A stretch of DNA of 64,000 bases. It comes from Puffinus mauretanicus. Lineage: Eukaryota > Chordata > Aves > Procellariiformes > Procellariidae. Under the pieces are notes generated by a model, which saw only the letters and a program-made list of their open reading frames with translations, was not told the DNA's origin and ran no database searches. A program made the translations under genes and the position numbers. The stretch covers positions 1,054,001 through 1,118,000 of the forward strand of contig JAJKFH010001941.1 in the NCBI GenBank assembly GCA_023333565.1, given 5' to 3'. Below, piece after piece: positions 38,448-50,174 of the stretch. Numbering within the stretch: the stretch's first letter is position 1; each line of letters opens with the position of its first letter.

Positions 38448-38494
38448 CTGGATGTAATCACTGTCATCTTCTTCCATTAACTTTGGATCTGGGC
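38448..38494 (-). CDS. Candidate 47-bp internal coding exon, gene unknown
   Basis: Read on the - strand, a pyrimidine-leaning tract ends in TATATGTAG at the 5' side. The donor is an essentially ideal CAG|GTAAGG. Only one of three frames is open: two bases completing a codon (xGC), then PDPKLMEEDDSDYIQ, ending in phase 0. The other two frames contain stops. The acidic Ser/Tyr cluster EEDDSDY is coding-like and would be a plausible casein-kinase or tyrosine-phosphorylation target, but that is inference. I do not recognise the gene. The exon would be phase-shifting (47 is not a multiple of 3). If real, it implies a - strand gene whose introns cover much of this window. No second exon of comparable quality was found, so a chance splice-like match remains possible. 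Confidence 0.5.
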
Positions 38495-39374
38495 CTACAT
38501 ATAGGAACAGAAATGTTATTAAATTCTTCACATCACATACCTCTAAAGAATAATCATTAGGGCTGACACTAGAGCAAGAAAGGTGCTAGAGTTCCTGTAC
38601 TGCTCTAACAACTTACCACAGTCATATTTTTCCTGTTTCTCAGACTAGTTCACTCTGTGTCATTCTTTCTTACTGTAGTCAGCCACACATTTAAAAATCA
38701 TGCAAAGAGCCTACCAAGAGATTTCAATCAGGCTTTATTCTAACACTACAGTGCTTCAGCCCATTGAAATGCTCAGGAATCACTACTTTTACAGGTATTA
38801 ATCTTCACTGACTGCCCTGAAACCTTTATCAGACTTTTCTTTGTATATATCAGCTCCCTTCCCTCACTAAAAAGTGTGTCTCAACACCAGGCGTTCCTCA
38901 TCCTTACTGGATGTGCTCATCATACATCCACATAAAAAAAAGTCCATAGATCAAGCTACAGACATGCAGTATTGCTTCTCCTCAGTGGTTGCCGGTGGCT
39001 AAATATACCCATTAGAGAAATAGACAATCATGCTCCTGCAGCACATCTTAAGTTCAAAGGTCCACAAGGCATTACTAGCAAGAAATGTTTCCAAATATTA
39101 CACTATTTGATTTGTTGATGATGTCGGATTATTACTAAGCAAGCTTGCTCAGCGTCTTCTCGTATTTTTACATATATTTGGGGTTTCTTGCCACTTCAAG
39201 CACAGTTTTCAACTGTTCTTTTATATCATGTTTTCTGTCTGTTTCATGGTAAATTGATCATCCGCATATATCAGCACAAATTAAAAGTCAGTAAAGTCAT
39301 CTACACCACCGAAAGAATTTTGTAATTATCATTGCAGTTTTTCCATTCCTGTTTTAAAAATTACTTCCTACCTT
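38495..39374. other. Unique DNA between candidate exon and CR1 fragment
   Basis: AT-rich and featureless. Just upstream of the candidate exon on the - strand are a TTTAATAAC-like branch-point context and a T-rich run. Confidence 0.5.
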
Positions 39375-39720
39375 ATCATAGAATAGAATCATAGAATCAT
39401 TTAGGTTAGAAAAGACCCTTAAGATCATCGAGTCCAACTGTAAACCTAGCACTGCCAAGTCCATCACTGAACCATGTCCCTAAGCACCACATCTACACAT
39501 CTTTTAAATACCTCCAGGGATGGTGACGCAACCACTTCCCTGGGCAGCCTGTTCCAATGCTTGACAACCCTTTTGATGAAGTAAATTTCCTAATATCCAA
39601 TCTAAACCTCCCCTGGCGCAACTTGAGGCCATTTCCTCGTGTCCTATCGCTTGTTATTTGGGAGAAAAGACTAACACCCACCTCGTTACAATCTCCTTTC
39701 AGGCAGTTGTAGAGAGCAAG
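39375..39720 (-). mobile_element. CR1 LINE 3' fragment, - strand
   Basis: About 345 bp. On the - strand it ends in the CR1 tail (repeated GATTCTAT words, 39375-39400). Upstream lies the C-terminal ORF2 segment: [20 protein letters not shown] and RFRLDIRK are readable, then a frameshift before the W-RLP block. It is similar in extent to the copy at 24484 but about 85 bp longer at its 5' end. It stops at about 39720, within the codons preceding LFS. It is too short to encode anything. Confidence 0.92.
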
Positions 39721-40113
39721 TAGTATCACTTCATAACAAATTAGGCAGAGATTTCATTCTCTCATTATACTCCGCAATGACAATGTTTAATATTTTCCTC
39801 GGGAATCCAAATTTTTCATTGTGTCCACAGTACTGTCTTGAGCTATACCATCACATATCTTCTTCTAAAATCATATATTCTTATTATTTTCCCATCTTTT
39901 CTCAAGCAGCTGACAAACTGAAAATATCTGAGCCACAACAGACCTATTTTTCTGTAATTCCTTCATATTCTTTTACTAAATCCTCTGTGTAACTGCTAAG
40001 CATATATAAAACTGTAAAAGTTAGATGGGATCTTATGGGTGAGAAATTTCTGCAGTAGTCTTTTATTTTGTCCACCTGAAAAACTAGGGATTTGATTGCC
40101 ACTTTGCATTTCC

Positions 40114-40130
40114 TTTTTTTTTTTTTTTTT
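40114..40130. repeat. Poly-T tract (T17; A17 on the - strand)
   Basis: Seventeen consecutive T residues. On the - strand this is an A17 run lying about 100 bp downstream of the protein-like frame at 40226-40423. That resembles a retrocopy tail, although coding-like sequence seems to continue past it. Confidence 0.85.
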
Positions 40131-40224
40131 CCAAAATTCCTGACATGAGAAATAAATCTGTAGATCTTTGACTTAACTTGCACCTTCCTATGTTTTAATA
40201 GTTCAATAGAAACTTTGTTGTTCC

Positions 40225-41115
40225 TTTACGCTCTGGTTGCTTCCTTATGCTCTTTAAAAAAATAATGCATCCACAAGTGGTTCAGCTGCCTAGAAAATGT
40301 CTCCGAATCTTTGTCTTTATCCACTTCACCACTGAGAAACTTGTTAAAACAGTCCATCCATTCTTTATATAACTCCATGCATTGCAACAGAGCTACAGTA
40401 TCAATGCTCTCTGTACACTTCAATCAATGGTTTTCCAAAGCCAGCTCTCAGTGACCAACATCATTGTGTGATTCTCATGTATTCTTTGGATTCTCTGCTT
40501 TAGCTATGTCTCATCTCTTATTTTCATTTCTTTAAAGGAGCAGTTTTCTCTCTTACACAATAGTGGCCTGAATCACAAGTAGCTCCCCTTAATCTGAATG
40601 TTAGTCTGTTTTCTTAAATAAGTTTGTGGTTGATTTAAGATAAGAACTACATCTCTCAATGTTAATGTATTCTTGCAAATGCCATTGAGAGTACTATGAG
40701 ATGATCTTCAGATTCACAAAGCTGATTAATCTGATTCCACTGTAAGCAGCTGTGTCACAGGTATAGTTCCTTCTTTTTTTCCTACTTTAATATCTTTGAG
40801 TAAGGACTATTTTAATGTCAACATTGGGAGCTGGTATAGGTTCCTTCGAGTTCTCTCTAGACTTGATTTACTGTTTCTTCAGTGATAGCACACACGCTCA
40901 TATCAAGTTCGCTCACAGCTTGCTTCAAAGACAGTAACTGCACGGGCAGGTTTTCGTACTCAAAGGCTCCATTTCTTTTCCATTCTGCTGAGATTAGGAT
41001 GTGCTTTTGAGATAATTACTCCACCATATTTGGCTGGGATTTCTGCCTTTGATGAGATCCAGATGTTCCATGTCCTCAGCTCTTAGTCTCTTTTCCATAC
41101 CTGGGTAATTTATCT
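40225..41115 (-). pseudogene. Protein-like fragments in shifting frames, unidentified
   Basis: Several - strand segments read like protein and are separated by stops and frameshifts. Near 41060-41098 there is MEKRLRAEDMEHL, and at about 40880-40990 GAFEYENLPVQLLSLKQAV continuing to ITEETVNQV before a TAG. Near 40710-40745 there is QWNQINQLCESEDHL. The longest, 40226-40423, contains LLQCMELYKEWMDCFNKFL and then KDKDSETFSRQLNHLWMHYF. The second segment has four CpGs in 100 bp, unusual for this AT-rich area. I do not recognise the parent. Options are a retrocopy of a host mRNA, which is rare in birds because CR1 does not use poly-A, a decayed transposon gene, several real exons, or chance. Confidence 0.25.
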
Positions 41116-41562
41116 GGATTATTGTTTATCTATCTGTAATATTTATTTGGCTTTGTATCAAAAGGAGAAGAGCATTCAGCATTTGCCTACTGGCCAAGCT
41201 AGAAGACCAGCTCCTGACTCTGGCCCATCCCCTCTAGCCTGCCTTGCTCAGGAGGCTCTGCTTGCAGCAGAACATGTTTGGCATAGCTCCCAGGGCCATG
41301 GGAACACACAAGAGCTGCCACCACGACTGGAGACTGATTTAGAGTAACAAATAGATTCAAGGAAGACCAAAGCAGCTCACAAACAAGTGACAGACAGAGG
41401 CAGAGCTAAATTCGTCAAGCAACACATTCTGTCCACTCTTTGCTCATTCATCTCTAACGACTCTGTTTCTGAGCGTAATTATATTTTTCTGCAGTGGTTG
41501 TTTGAGAGTATATTTTTATGATTGTATTGTGGAGCAACATTCTAACTCCCCCAAAATAAAGC

Positions 41563-41581
41563 TTGTTTGTTTGTTTGTTTG
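41563..41581 (+). repeat. (TTTG)n microsatellite
   Basis: About five tandem TTGT units without interruption, followed by GAACAA. Confidence 0.85.
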
Positions 41582-42184
41582 AACAATTAAATTCCAGATG
41601 AAAGATTTGGCTTCTCCAAAGACGGCACAGAAGATTTTTTCTAATATTCATGAAAAAGTATTATAAACTAGATTTTTTCCTAAGTCATAACATGCATAAA
41701 ATCATTCTTAATATAATTTGCTGTTTTATTTTTTGATAATAAAATGAACTTCAAAACAAACTTAAGATATCTATGAATGATAACTTCCTGTGGCAGAAAA
41801 TAAGCAGGACACTTGACTCCTTTGAAAAGCAGAACCATATTCATTTACCATTTTTATTTATGCCCTCTAAATTACTCTTAAGCCAGTCATTATTCCAAAA
41901 CCAAGAATAATACTTTGCTAGATGTGCTGCACACCATTTTTTAAAATAATAAGTTGTAATATTAGAATTGAATATTTATGGAAGCTAGTAAGAATAGCTC
42001 AGAAAGCCTGACAAACATATAACTGTTAACCTAAAAAAAGAGAAACTGGATACATCTGAATGAAAGCTGAAGTTTTAAGTGGCGCATGAAGAGTCGTAAG
42101 TAGCAAATGAGTGACGTCCCACTTAGTTTATTTTGGCTGTAGAAAAAACTACTCAGCATCTTCTACACTCACACCAATTCCAAT

Positions 42185-42200
42185 AAAAAAAAAAAAAAAA
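42185..42200 (+). repeat. Poly-A tract (A16)
   Basis: Sixteen A residues follow CAAT. No SINE or LINE body is recognisable upstream. Confidence 0.85.
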
Positions 42201-43521
42201 GATCATAAATTACTCAGAAATAACAGAGAAATATTTTTAGACAGTTCTGTGGTCATACTGTTAGAATTTGATGCACAATTAAAACTTCTCACATTTTGTT
42301 CCAGACTATACTCACAAAAATCCTGTGGCCCTACTGAATTTGTGTTGCTATGGATGTTCACAGCCTCTGAATATTGTGCCCCTTATTATGCCCCAATATA
42401 ATCATTTTAAATATGGGAATCAACTTCGGCATGTTTATTAGGGAATAAAATTAAACGAAAATTAATCAGCAGTATACACAGTCAACTATCAACTTTTACT
42501 CTGCACTTAAAGGATTAGATTCCCCTCAGATACTGGCATGTTTGGTCGTGCAAGGCAATATATACCGAGCTCTTTCTGAAAACTGATGTCCGTTTTGAAA
42601 ACTGGGGCTTTTGTGAATCTCTTCCAGGCTTTGACTGATCTCATCCTGGGAGATCTAGAAGAATGTTTTTCCCTCACAGGCTTCAGCTGCCCTTAGGTGG
42701 CTTTCCTGCTCACCATCAACAAAACTATCTACTCATGAGCTTAAATAAATGGGAATTTACGGAGAGCCAGCCAAACACTAAAAACTCACTCTTAGCTCAC
42801 AACAATCAGAATTTGTAGAACATACAGTACAGTAAAATGCACCTATTTAGAGCCTGTTTTTTGATTGTAGCTATTTGAGACAATAAGAAACCACACATAT
42901 CAGATATTAATCTTTTGACTTGAAGGTGTACTCATGCTGCAATGATGACAGAGGAACATTACCCTCAAGACACTGTCTGCATCATCCTTGAAGCAAATGG
43001 CAACATTCCAGTGGTCATAAATGGGGTCAAGATGTGTCAAGAATATTCTTCCAACTGCATGATGACCTTTATATTTTCTTCTACATGATTCTCATTACAA
43101 AGCAATTAACAAAAGAAAGGGGACATCATAAAGTGGTTAGAAAAAAACTTAAGAATTAAACAGCAATTAAATACATGACAAGAAACTATCAATTCACAGA
43201 GGAAACAACTGACAAGATTTAGTAGTGAAGTAGCAATACCGTTAAAACAGGTACTGTAGCAGAAGTAGAACACTGGGATAAAGCAGGGGTTTAAGCTTGT
43301 GAACAATATGAAAATGTGAAATATGAAAATCTGGGAAAATTATATACTGACAAGTCTCTTCTCAAAACCAAAAAGTGTACTAGAAAATTATTCCTTGCAA
43401 ATGTAAAGCACGTCAGCTGAGATAAGCCACACTAATGTGTTTTGTGGCTTTCATGAAGGAAAATTACATCCTCACCTTCCTAGATTTTGTTGAAATCAGT
43501 TACTTTTCCCACACTAGGGAA

Positions 43522-43626
43522 AAGGGAAGGGAAGGGAAGGGAAGGGAAGGGAAGGGAAGGGAAGGGAAGGGAAGGGAAGGGGAGGCGAGGCGAGGCGAGG
43601 CGAGGCGAGGCGAGGCGAGGCGAGGC
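43522..43626 (+). repeat. Compound pentamer microsatellite (AAGGG)12-(GAGGC)9
   Basis: Twelve perfect AAGGG units (43522-43581) switch without a break to nine perfect GAGGC units (43582-43626). The period stays at 5 bp, so the second motif probably arose from the first by two substitutions that were then amplified. The first half is pure purine on the + strand and can form triplex or G-quadruplex structures. The second half adds one CpG per unit. Both strands stay open in several frames across it (for example 43435-43647 + and 43480-43692 -), which is a by-product of the repeat and not evidence of coding. Confidence 0.97.
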
Positions 43627-44801
43627 GAGGGGAGTTGTAAAGCCTAACAAACATAGTAATAAACACTGCAACTTGTAAACACTGTCCTTCAAATCACAGC
43701 CCTCAGAAAGTATTAAAAATGAAAACAGACTTCATAAAAACATGTCTGGATTCAGCTGCAAAACTGTATCTGCAATGATACAGTTATGTGCCAAGATTAT
43801 GTTACTGGATGATCAGCCTCCACTAGAATTTGGACATTCAGACATGTATTTTGCATGTTATGGCAGATTCTGAGTTCATGGTCGGTTGGTTGTCCACTCA
43901 CTGTTGTTCAGGCCTGCAGACTCTGACAATAACAGATATCTAACTCGAGAAAAAATCCTTGAAGGCCAGTATAAGGCTAACAGGCAAGACATACGAGCGA
44001 CAAATTCAAATTAGCCTCAAGAACAGTGTTTAGGTGCTAAAATTTAGGTCCACCAAAAGACATTGTTTCTATATCATGAACCTTTCTTCATGTGGCAGCA
44101 ACACAACACCTGTCACAATAGTATCTAGTTTAATACCAGCCACATAGAAATCTGGAAAAGTAAGAATAAGCAGAATGAAGTGAAAGAAAGAAAGAAAACA
44201 AAAAAAAAGAAAAATTACTTTCTCCAAAATACCTCCAGAAAGGACAAGAACAGTCAAAAATTCTATATGTAACAAAAGATAGAGAGCAGTGAAAAGCAGC
44301 ATGAGAAGAGACAAAAAGAAGAATGTATATAGTACTTTTTAGCATATTGATGTGGTTACTGGTAGAGAAGTAGTAAAACTTTATCAGCTTAATAAGATCT
44401 CAGCAGGCAACTTTAGGGCCATCCTAGGATGAGCAAGGAAAGACTTCTCAAATAGACAAGAAATAAAGCAAGCAATGGGTAAACAGTTTCAAGAGCTGCT
44501 AAGCAAACCCACATCATAAAAAAATTATTAAAAAAATACTTCCTCAGGAAGAGAAATGTAACACATCACATGTGTAAAAAAGATTACAGCCGAAAAACTT
44601 ACATCTGAAGAAAGTTGTAACAGAGGACCAAGGCACTGGTGATATGTCAGAAGCTGCAGTGTTGGGACATTGGATAAAATGTGGAAATCTGCCACAGGTA
44701 CATATTCCTTTAGAAAAATGCTGATATTAAATGGGATGTATTTCTAATAAATGCTAAGATTTGCCAGAGTTCAACTATTTATTGCCTTTAACATTATCCA
44801 T

Positions 44802-44816
44802 AAAAAAAAAAAAAAA
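44802..44816 (+). repeat. Poly-A tract (A15)
   Basis: Fifteen A residues with no identifiable retroposon body upstream. Confidence 0.85.
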
Positions 44817-46396
44817 TTGGTTGAATTTCAAAGAAAATCCTGACAGGGAAGCCAGTTGGTGGAACACAAAAACAGAGCTAAGCTAAAGCATATCTCCATA
44901 AAACAGCACTGAAGGGGAGTTTATGGGCTTTACAGCAAGGGACATGCCAGAAGCAACACAGGACACACAGGTGTAACAGAGCTATCTTTGTGCCCCTGGC
45001 AATGTAATGGCAGCACGGAACATTTCAATTCCGTTTTCTGCATGCTAGAATTTTCACCTGGTGTACAAATGAAATCTATATGATTTTTTGTGTCATGATA
45101 GCATTTCTCTAGAAAAAAAAAGATCCTTCCTACTTTCTGCGTCTGTTTTGCAGTGTATAAGATACTGAGACAAAAAATGCAACAGTGGAAAAACTACCTT
45201 ATTGGATTTGAAAGGTGGTGTATTCCTGAAGGCTGAAAGCAAACTCTTGAGAATGGGTGACAGTGGAATCAATATTGTTCTTAAAAAGCAGATTCAGCTT
45301 TAGCTTAATGTATCCCTCTTCTTTTCAGATGCAAAGGTCCAATACTAAGTCACCCTGAGGGATGAGATTTGTTACAAATAGAATATTAATTTAGTTATCT
45401 TCCTATATTCTATACTTTACATATGAGATTTTGCAATTTTACCTCTTCTGATCAGAATGCAAGTGTACAACAGCTGTTCCACTTTATATTTAACTGAAAT
45501 TTTGTATATTAATGAAGCACTGTGTGTATATGTTCGCTAAATGGGCAGAGCACAGTGTTTAGGCACATACTTGATTTTACATCCATGAGTGACCTCATTA
45601 AAGTCGACTGGTTTCCTTGCTTATTAAAAGTTACTGTGTCCCGAGTACCCTGTTGAACTGGAGTCATAAAGAGGGTTGTACTTGATGAACAAAGATGGTA
45701 CAAGACATAGGTAGAATTATTTCTCTGTGGAATATATGATTCTGTATGTCAGGTGAGCAAAAGAAAACTGAAGGTAAAGTTTCTGTTTGTTTTTTCATTA
45801 AATCACTTCAGTTCTCTTTTCTTTTTGTTTGCTTTAACACATTAGATCTTTAAATTGTAAATTGTTTTATATTTTTTCTTAAAAGTAAACTGCTTACAAA
45901 CTTCTATTCATGCTAAAGTTTATGGAAACAACATCTTGCATACACATTGGCAAAACTATGCCAAGGGTATTTTACATGTGCATTGCAGAAGTTGATGATG
46001 ATCCACAATAAACACATTTTTCTAGGAGGGAAATGGCCACATGGCATTTCAGGATGTGACCTAAAGAACATGACAGTATTAGTTGTCATTGTTAATAAGT
46101 GTAATTGAAGTAAGAAAAAAAAGCCAGTTGCTACACATAATACATTATACATTCCTGCATAGAAAGCTTTAGTAAAATGTTTGTGTTGTGCTATAAAACA
46201 CCAAAAAGCTGCATTAAGAGAATAATAAATTTGCAAAGTAAAATTTTTAGAAGTAATGTCAGAATTAAAATTGCTGTGTAACTTTAACCAAGTTCCATTG
46301 TGCTTTCATATAACAGTGAGTAAGTGAACTAATGAATTTTGTACCAAATTTTCTTCAGAATTTCTACCTCGGTTCCAAAGTCAACCAGTGGGTATT

Positions 46397-46416
46397 CAGT
46401 CAGTCAGTCAGTCAGT
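46397..46416 (+). repeat. (CAGT)5 microsatellite
   Basis: Five perfect CAGT units, followed by GAGG. Confidence 0.92.
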
Positions 46417-46514
46417 GAGGAAATCTACAACATTTTGAAATTAATTTTTCTGTAAGGTCAGTAATGGTATTCACCACTATAGCTTCTGAGTGAAAGTTAA
46501 TGTTTGAAAATGTC

Positions 46515-46610
46515 AACTAATTTATCTTTGCAGCCTTCCTGTGAAAAGGCAGAGTTGACTATCCCCAATTTACAGTAGGACAGCAGAAACAAAGCGCAAT
46601 TAAAGAAAAA
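46515..46610 (+). mobile_element. Possible MIR/CORE-SINE relic
   Basis: The run CCTGTGAA...GTTGACTATCCCCAATTTACAG (about 46538-46575) lines up with the conserved MIR block in which CCTGTGAGGTAGG is followed by TATCCCCATTTTACAG at the same spacing. Upstream, CTAATTTATCTTTGCAGC fits the preceding CTCATTTAATCCTC region loosely. Downstream similarity fades. MIR-type CORE-SINEs are ancient amniote elements, so a faint copy in a bird is plausible, but the match is short. Confidence 0.4.
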
Positions 46611-49600
46611 AATGTTCAGTAAAGGTGGATGTCCATTTTGAGATGCCTTGTACTCATATTTTTAAGAGCACTTGGTGATATATATATAGCATTTCATGTA
46701 TCCAACATTAGGATCTTGTTGATTCCATCCCATCCACAAACAAGAGTGTAAAGTGGTGGCAGAACAACTTTCAAGTGATCATGCATAAAACATTTTGTTT
46801 ATGGAATTCTTGCATGTCTACAACGAATAGAATTCAATTATCTGAATGGTATCCAACTGTCTTAGAGGAACCTTTGTCTTCCACGCTCCCACGGTCACCG
46901 GGGTCATTTCTTACGTATCTTCCAATTTCTGCAACAAATAAAAGAAGCCTACAGAGAGCAGACTCCTTGGCTGTGCAAGCCTTCTCTACTGTGAGTCCAT
47001 CATGTCTAAAAAGGGGACAAAGAAAAGAATGGGCACACCATAAAATTGCAGGCTCTTTCATAATTCACAGTAAGGAAGGAGAAAAGCACTTTTTTTTTTT
47101 TACTAGGGTGATTGGGCTTAGAAATCTGCTGTTTACCTACCTTTGTAGGACAAGCTTATGTTGTTAAATTAGATTTTATTGACAGTAATATCCACAAATG
47201 TTGTACTACACACATTTCAGAAATGTATCAGCAGATATAAGAGATGGCCTTGTCATAACCTGTAAAATAAATGATGCAGAGCATCTCTGATATTGTACAG
47301 ATGAATAAGGACTAGTTTACTTCCTTCTATTTACTGCTAATTTCCTAAAGGGAAAATTTAGGTCCTTGTAACTCCTTCAATAATGATCCAGGGAGTGGCT
47401 GCTGCCTTCTGGAAGGAAGGAGACTGCTAGAATATATCCCAACAGAAAGGTTTCTCTTTGATACTGCAATATAATGTAATCATATTTTAAAATATTTAAG
47501 AGCTGTTCTTGGATTGTACAAAAATCATACAACTTCATATATCAAAAATGTGATCTGGGGTGATAAGCAAGGATTTCACAAACATCATCTTTTAAATATG
47601 TGTCTTGTATACCTATTTTGCCTGATGGGAGCAATAACTGGGCGTACATATTGGGGGCCAAAAAGTACACAAGTACATAAAATCTTTAAAATTCAGATTA
47701 GCTGACTATTCTTCCGAAGGTGATAAATACAGGGCAGGGTATGTATTCATAACATACAAAGAATTATGCACCCATGGTAGCTATGTAACAGGGCTCTGGG
47801 GACAGATGCTTCCTGAAGCCATCTGTAGCACTAATTCCAGCAGAAAACACTGTTCTCTGTGGGAACAGGGCTACAAAAACCATACTTTAAGAGGACAAGA
47901 AGTCAGATACAGGTATGCTGTTGGGGCTGAGTGTACTAGTCTAACAACAAGAAAAGAAAATTATTTACCTGGACACTATACTACTTCTTGCAATCCAAGT
48001 TTGAGGATAGATTCTAGCACTTTTGTACTTGTTAATTTTACATACACTAGTAGCAACTGCATGTCTACTAGAGTGATATGGACTTCTAGAAAGTGACCTT
48101 GCACAACCCTAAAACAGGGCTACTCTGGTTTAGATGTTTTCTTTCTCTCTCCCTCCCTGTTCCCTCCAAGTTAACAGATTTGCTCCAATTTTGTTGTGAG
48201 CTTCTCCATGCTGAATCTCCTCTTGTGATTTCCCACCTGCATTTTTCAGCCTTCTACCTATCTTGGACAGACAGAGGACCAGACTAGCTGATCGCATTGA
48301 CAAGCAGAGTGCACAGTAGAATCAGGAGTAAGCCCCTTGATTTTAATTCATTTTTCTCATCATATGTCAACATTGAGGTTTCTCCATGGTTCACTTCTGA
48401 GCACCTTCTTCTTAAAATCTAATTCAGGTCTGTAGTTTAGAATTAAGATTTTTTCATTATCAACCATCTCTCTTCCTCAAACTGTGTAACTGTTCTCCAC
48501 AAAACCGTAGCTCGTGGCAGCTTTTCATACTATTAGGCTCAGGCTGTGAGTTCTAGAAGGAGGAGACAAGAAATCAGCTTCTTTCCAAGACAACAGGCAA
48601 AGGGGCTGTTTCAGTCATGTCCCCTTCATTGCTCATGTTGATCAGAGTTGCTAAGGGTATAGAGAAAGTGAGGCCCAGAGGATCAAAGATAGCAAGGCCA
48701 AGTGAGAAATTGCTTCTGTTTCTCCTTCTGCCTCACCCACAGCTTTGTCTTCTGCTTTCTGATTACTTAGAACTGTCTACAGTTCAGGCCACAAAGGTAT
48801 CATGGGGAGAAAAGTCTCATCGCAATGCCTAATAAGCAGAAAACTCGGGCTACCTTGAGGAAATAAGGTTAAGTTTGTGGACTGATGTTAAAAAACCATG
48901 TTTTAACCAGTAAGCAGAAACAGTCTGATAGTGTGATCTTTGAGAGACAACAAACATGAAGGTCCTCGATGTCATTCTCACATATCCACTTTAAAGAGTA
49001 GAACTGCACTTTAATGAACCAAGTTTGAATGTTTGTTACCCAGCACATGTCTGCATATTTAAAATTTCCCTGTGGGTAAAAGAACTATGTGGTTTTGAGT
49101 ACCAGATGAGTTGATCCAGGATATTTTATTATTTTGATCTAGCCTGGTGGTCTCTAGAAGAACACAATTCTATTTTCAACTTATTTTCTTCTTTCTTAAT
49201 CTTCCAACAAGCATTTAAATGAGAATTACCATCAAATTATGTCTCACTGTTACTGGACACATTTCTGGCTTTTGATGTCCTTCTTTTATCTCTACAGTTG
49301 TATCCAGATATTTCCTTGGTGTTCTGGTTCTGCATGTTTACAAGTTTCCACATGAGCATGAGTTTTCTACAGCTTCAAGGTGGTTCATATTATTTCCTAT
49401 CATTGACAAAGACTTCAGCCTCAGCCAAATTGCTGACATTGGTTCAGAGCCAACATGTAGGTGAAAATACTAAATGAAGCAACAAACTCTCTACCTATGT
49501 CTATCAGAAATAAAATACCCTTGTTGTTTTGGGGCTACATATGTCACTGAACTCCTGACAGAACGGTTACACTATAGGATCTAGTTAAAGTCAGTTTTAT

Positions 49601-50174
49601 TAGTGTACTTCTTAAAGCCCAACCAGGAAGACAATACAGGTCCAGCGTACTCCTTGACCTGGAAAACAGTAGGATGTTTGAGGCAGTTTATTTTAGTAGC
49701 TCACATATCCAAACTCTTTCACACCTTATTCCTTCATCAGACTGTTTCTAAGATGTTCAATCTCCTGGCAGTCCCAGCCAGAGAAGCAGCCACAATCAGA
49801 AGTGGCAAGAAAATGCTTCCAGAATTGTAATTTACCTCTGCCACCAAAGCGGGGGATCTCTCTTTGCTTTTTAAAGAGGAACAAATGAAGCCCTGCATCT
49901 CTGGGTCTCCTTCTCTTGTCTGTAACAGAATTGAAATAAGTTCTAGATATACCTCAAAAAGAGGTAGGATGAAGAAAAACACTCTTCCAAGGCCCTATCT
50001 GAGTGTTCTGCTTCTTAGCCTCCCTACTGCTTTGAGCAGGAGCCCACAACAACTGTGTGTATGTCAAGGAAATCCAAAGCATTGCCTGTGCATCTGGTAA
50101 GGGAATGAATGAACGTAGGAATACTAAGTGTCTGTTCATGGCAAAAGGGATTATGTGGAAGCAAAGAAAATATG

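Larger units (their letters stand above)
41116..43521. other. Unique AT-rich DNA with simple tracts
   Basis: A (TTTG)n tract lies at 41563-41581 and an A16 run at 42185-42200. No gene or transposon is recognisable. Confidence 0.55.
43627..50174. other. Unique AT-rich DNA with scattered simple repeats
   Basis: It contains a GAAA-rich stretch near 44180-44215, an A15 run at 44802-44816, (CAGT)5 at 46397-46416, T12 at 47090-47101 and a possible MIR-like relic at 46515-46610. No gene is recognisable. Open frames reach about 130 codons (46775-47167) without motifs. Confidence 0.5.

Noticed and set aside
43435..43692. Open frames with repetitive Gly/Arg/Glu or Pro/Leu/Ser translation on both strands
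   Set aside because: These are translations of the pentanucleotide microsatellite. Several frames stay open only because the repeat lacks stops.
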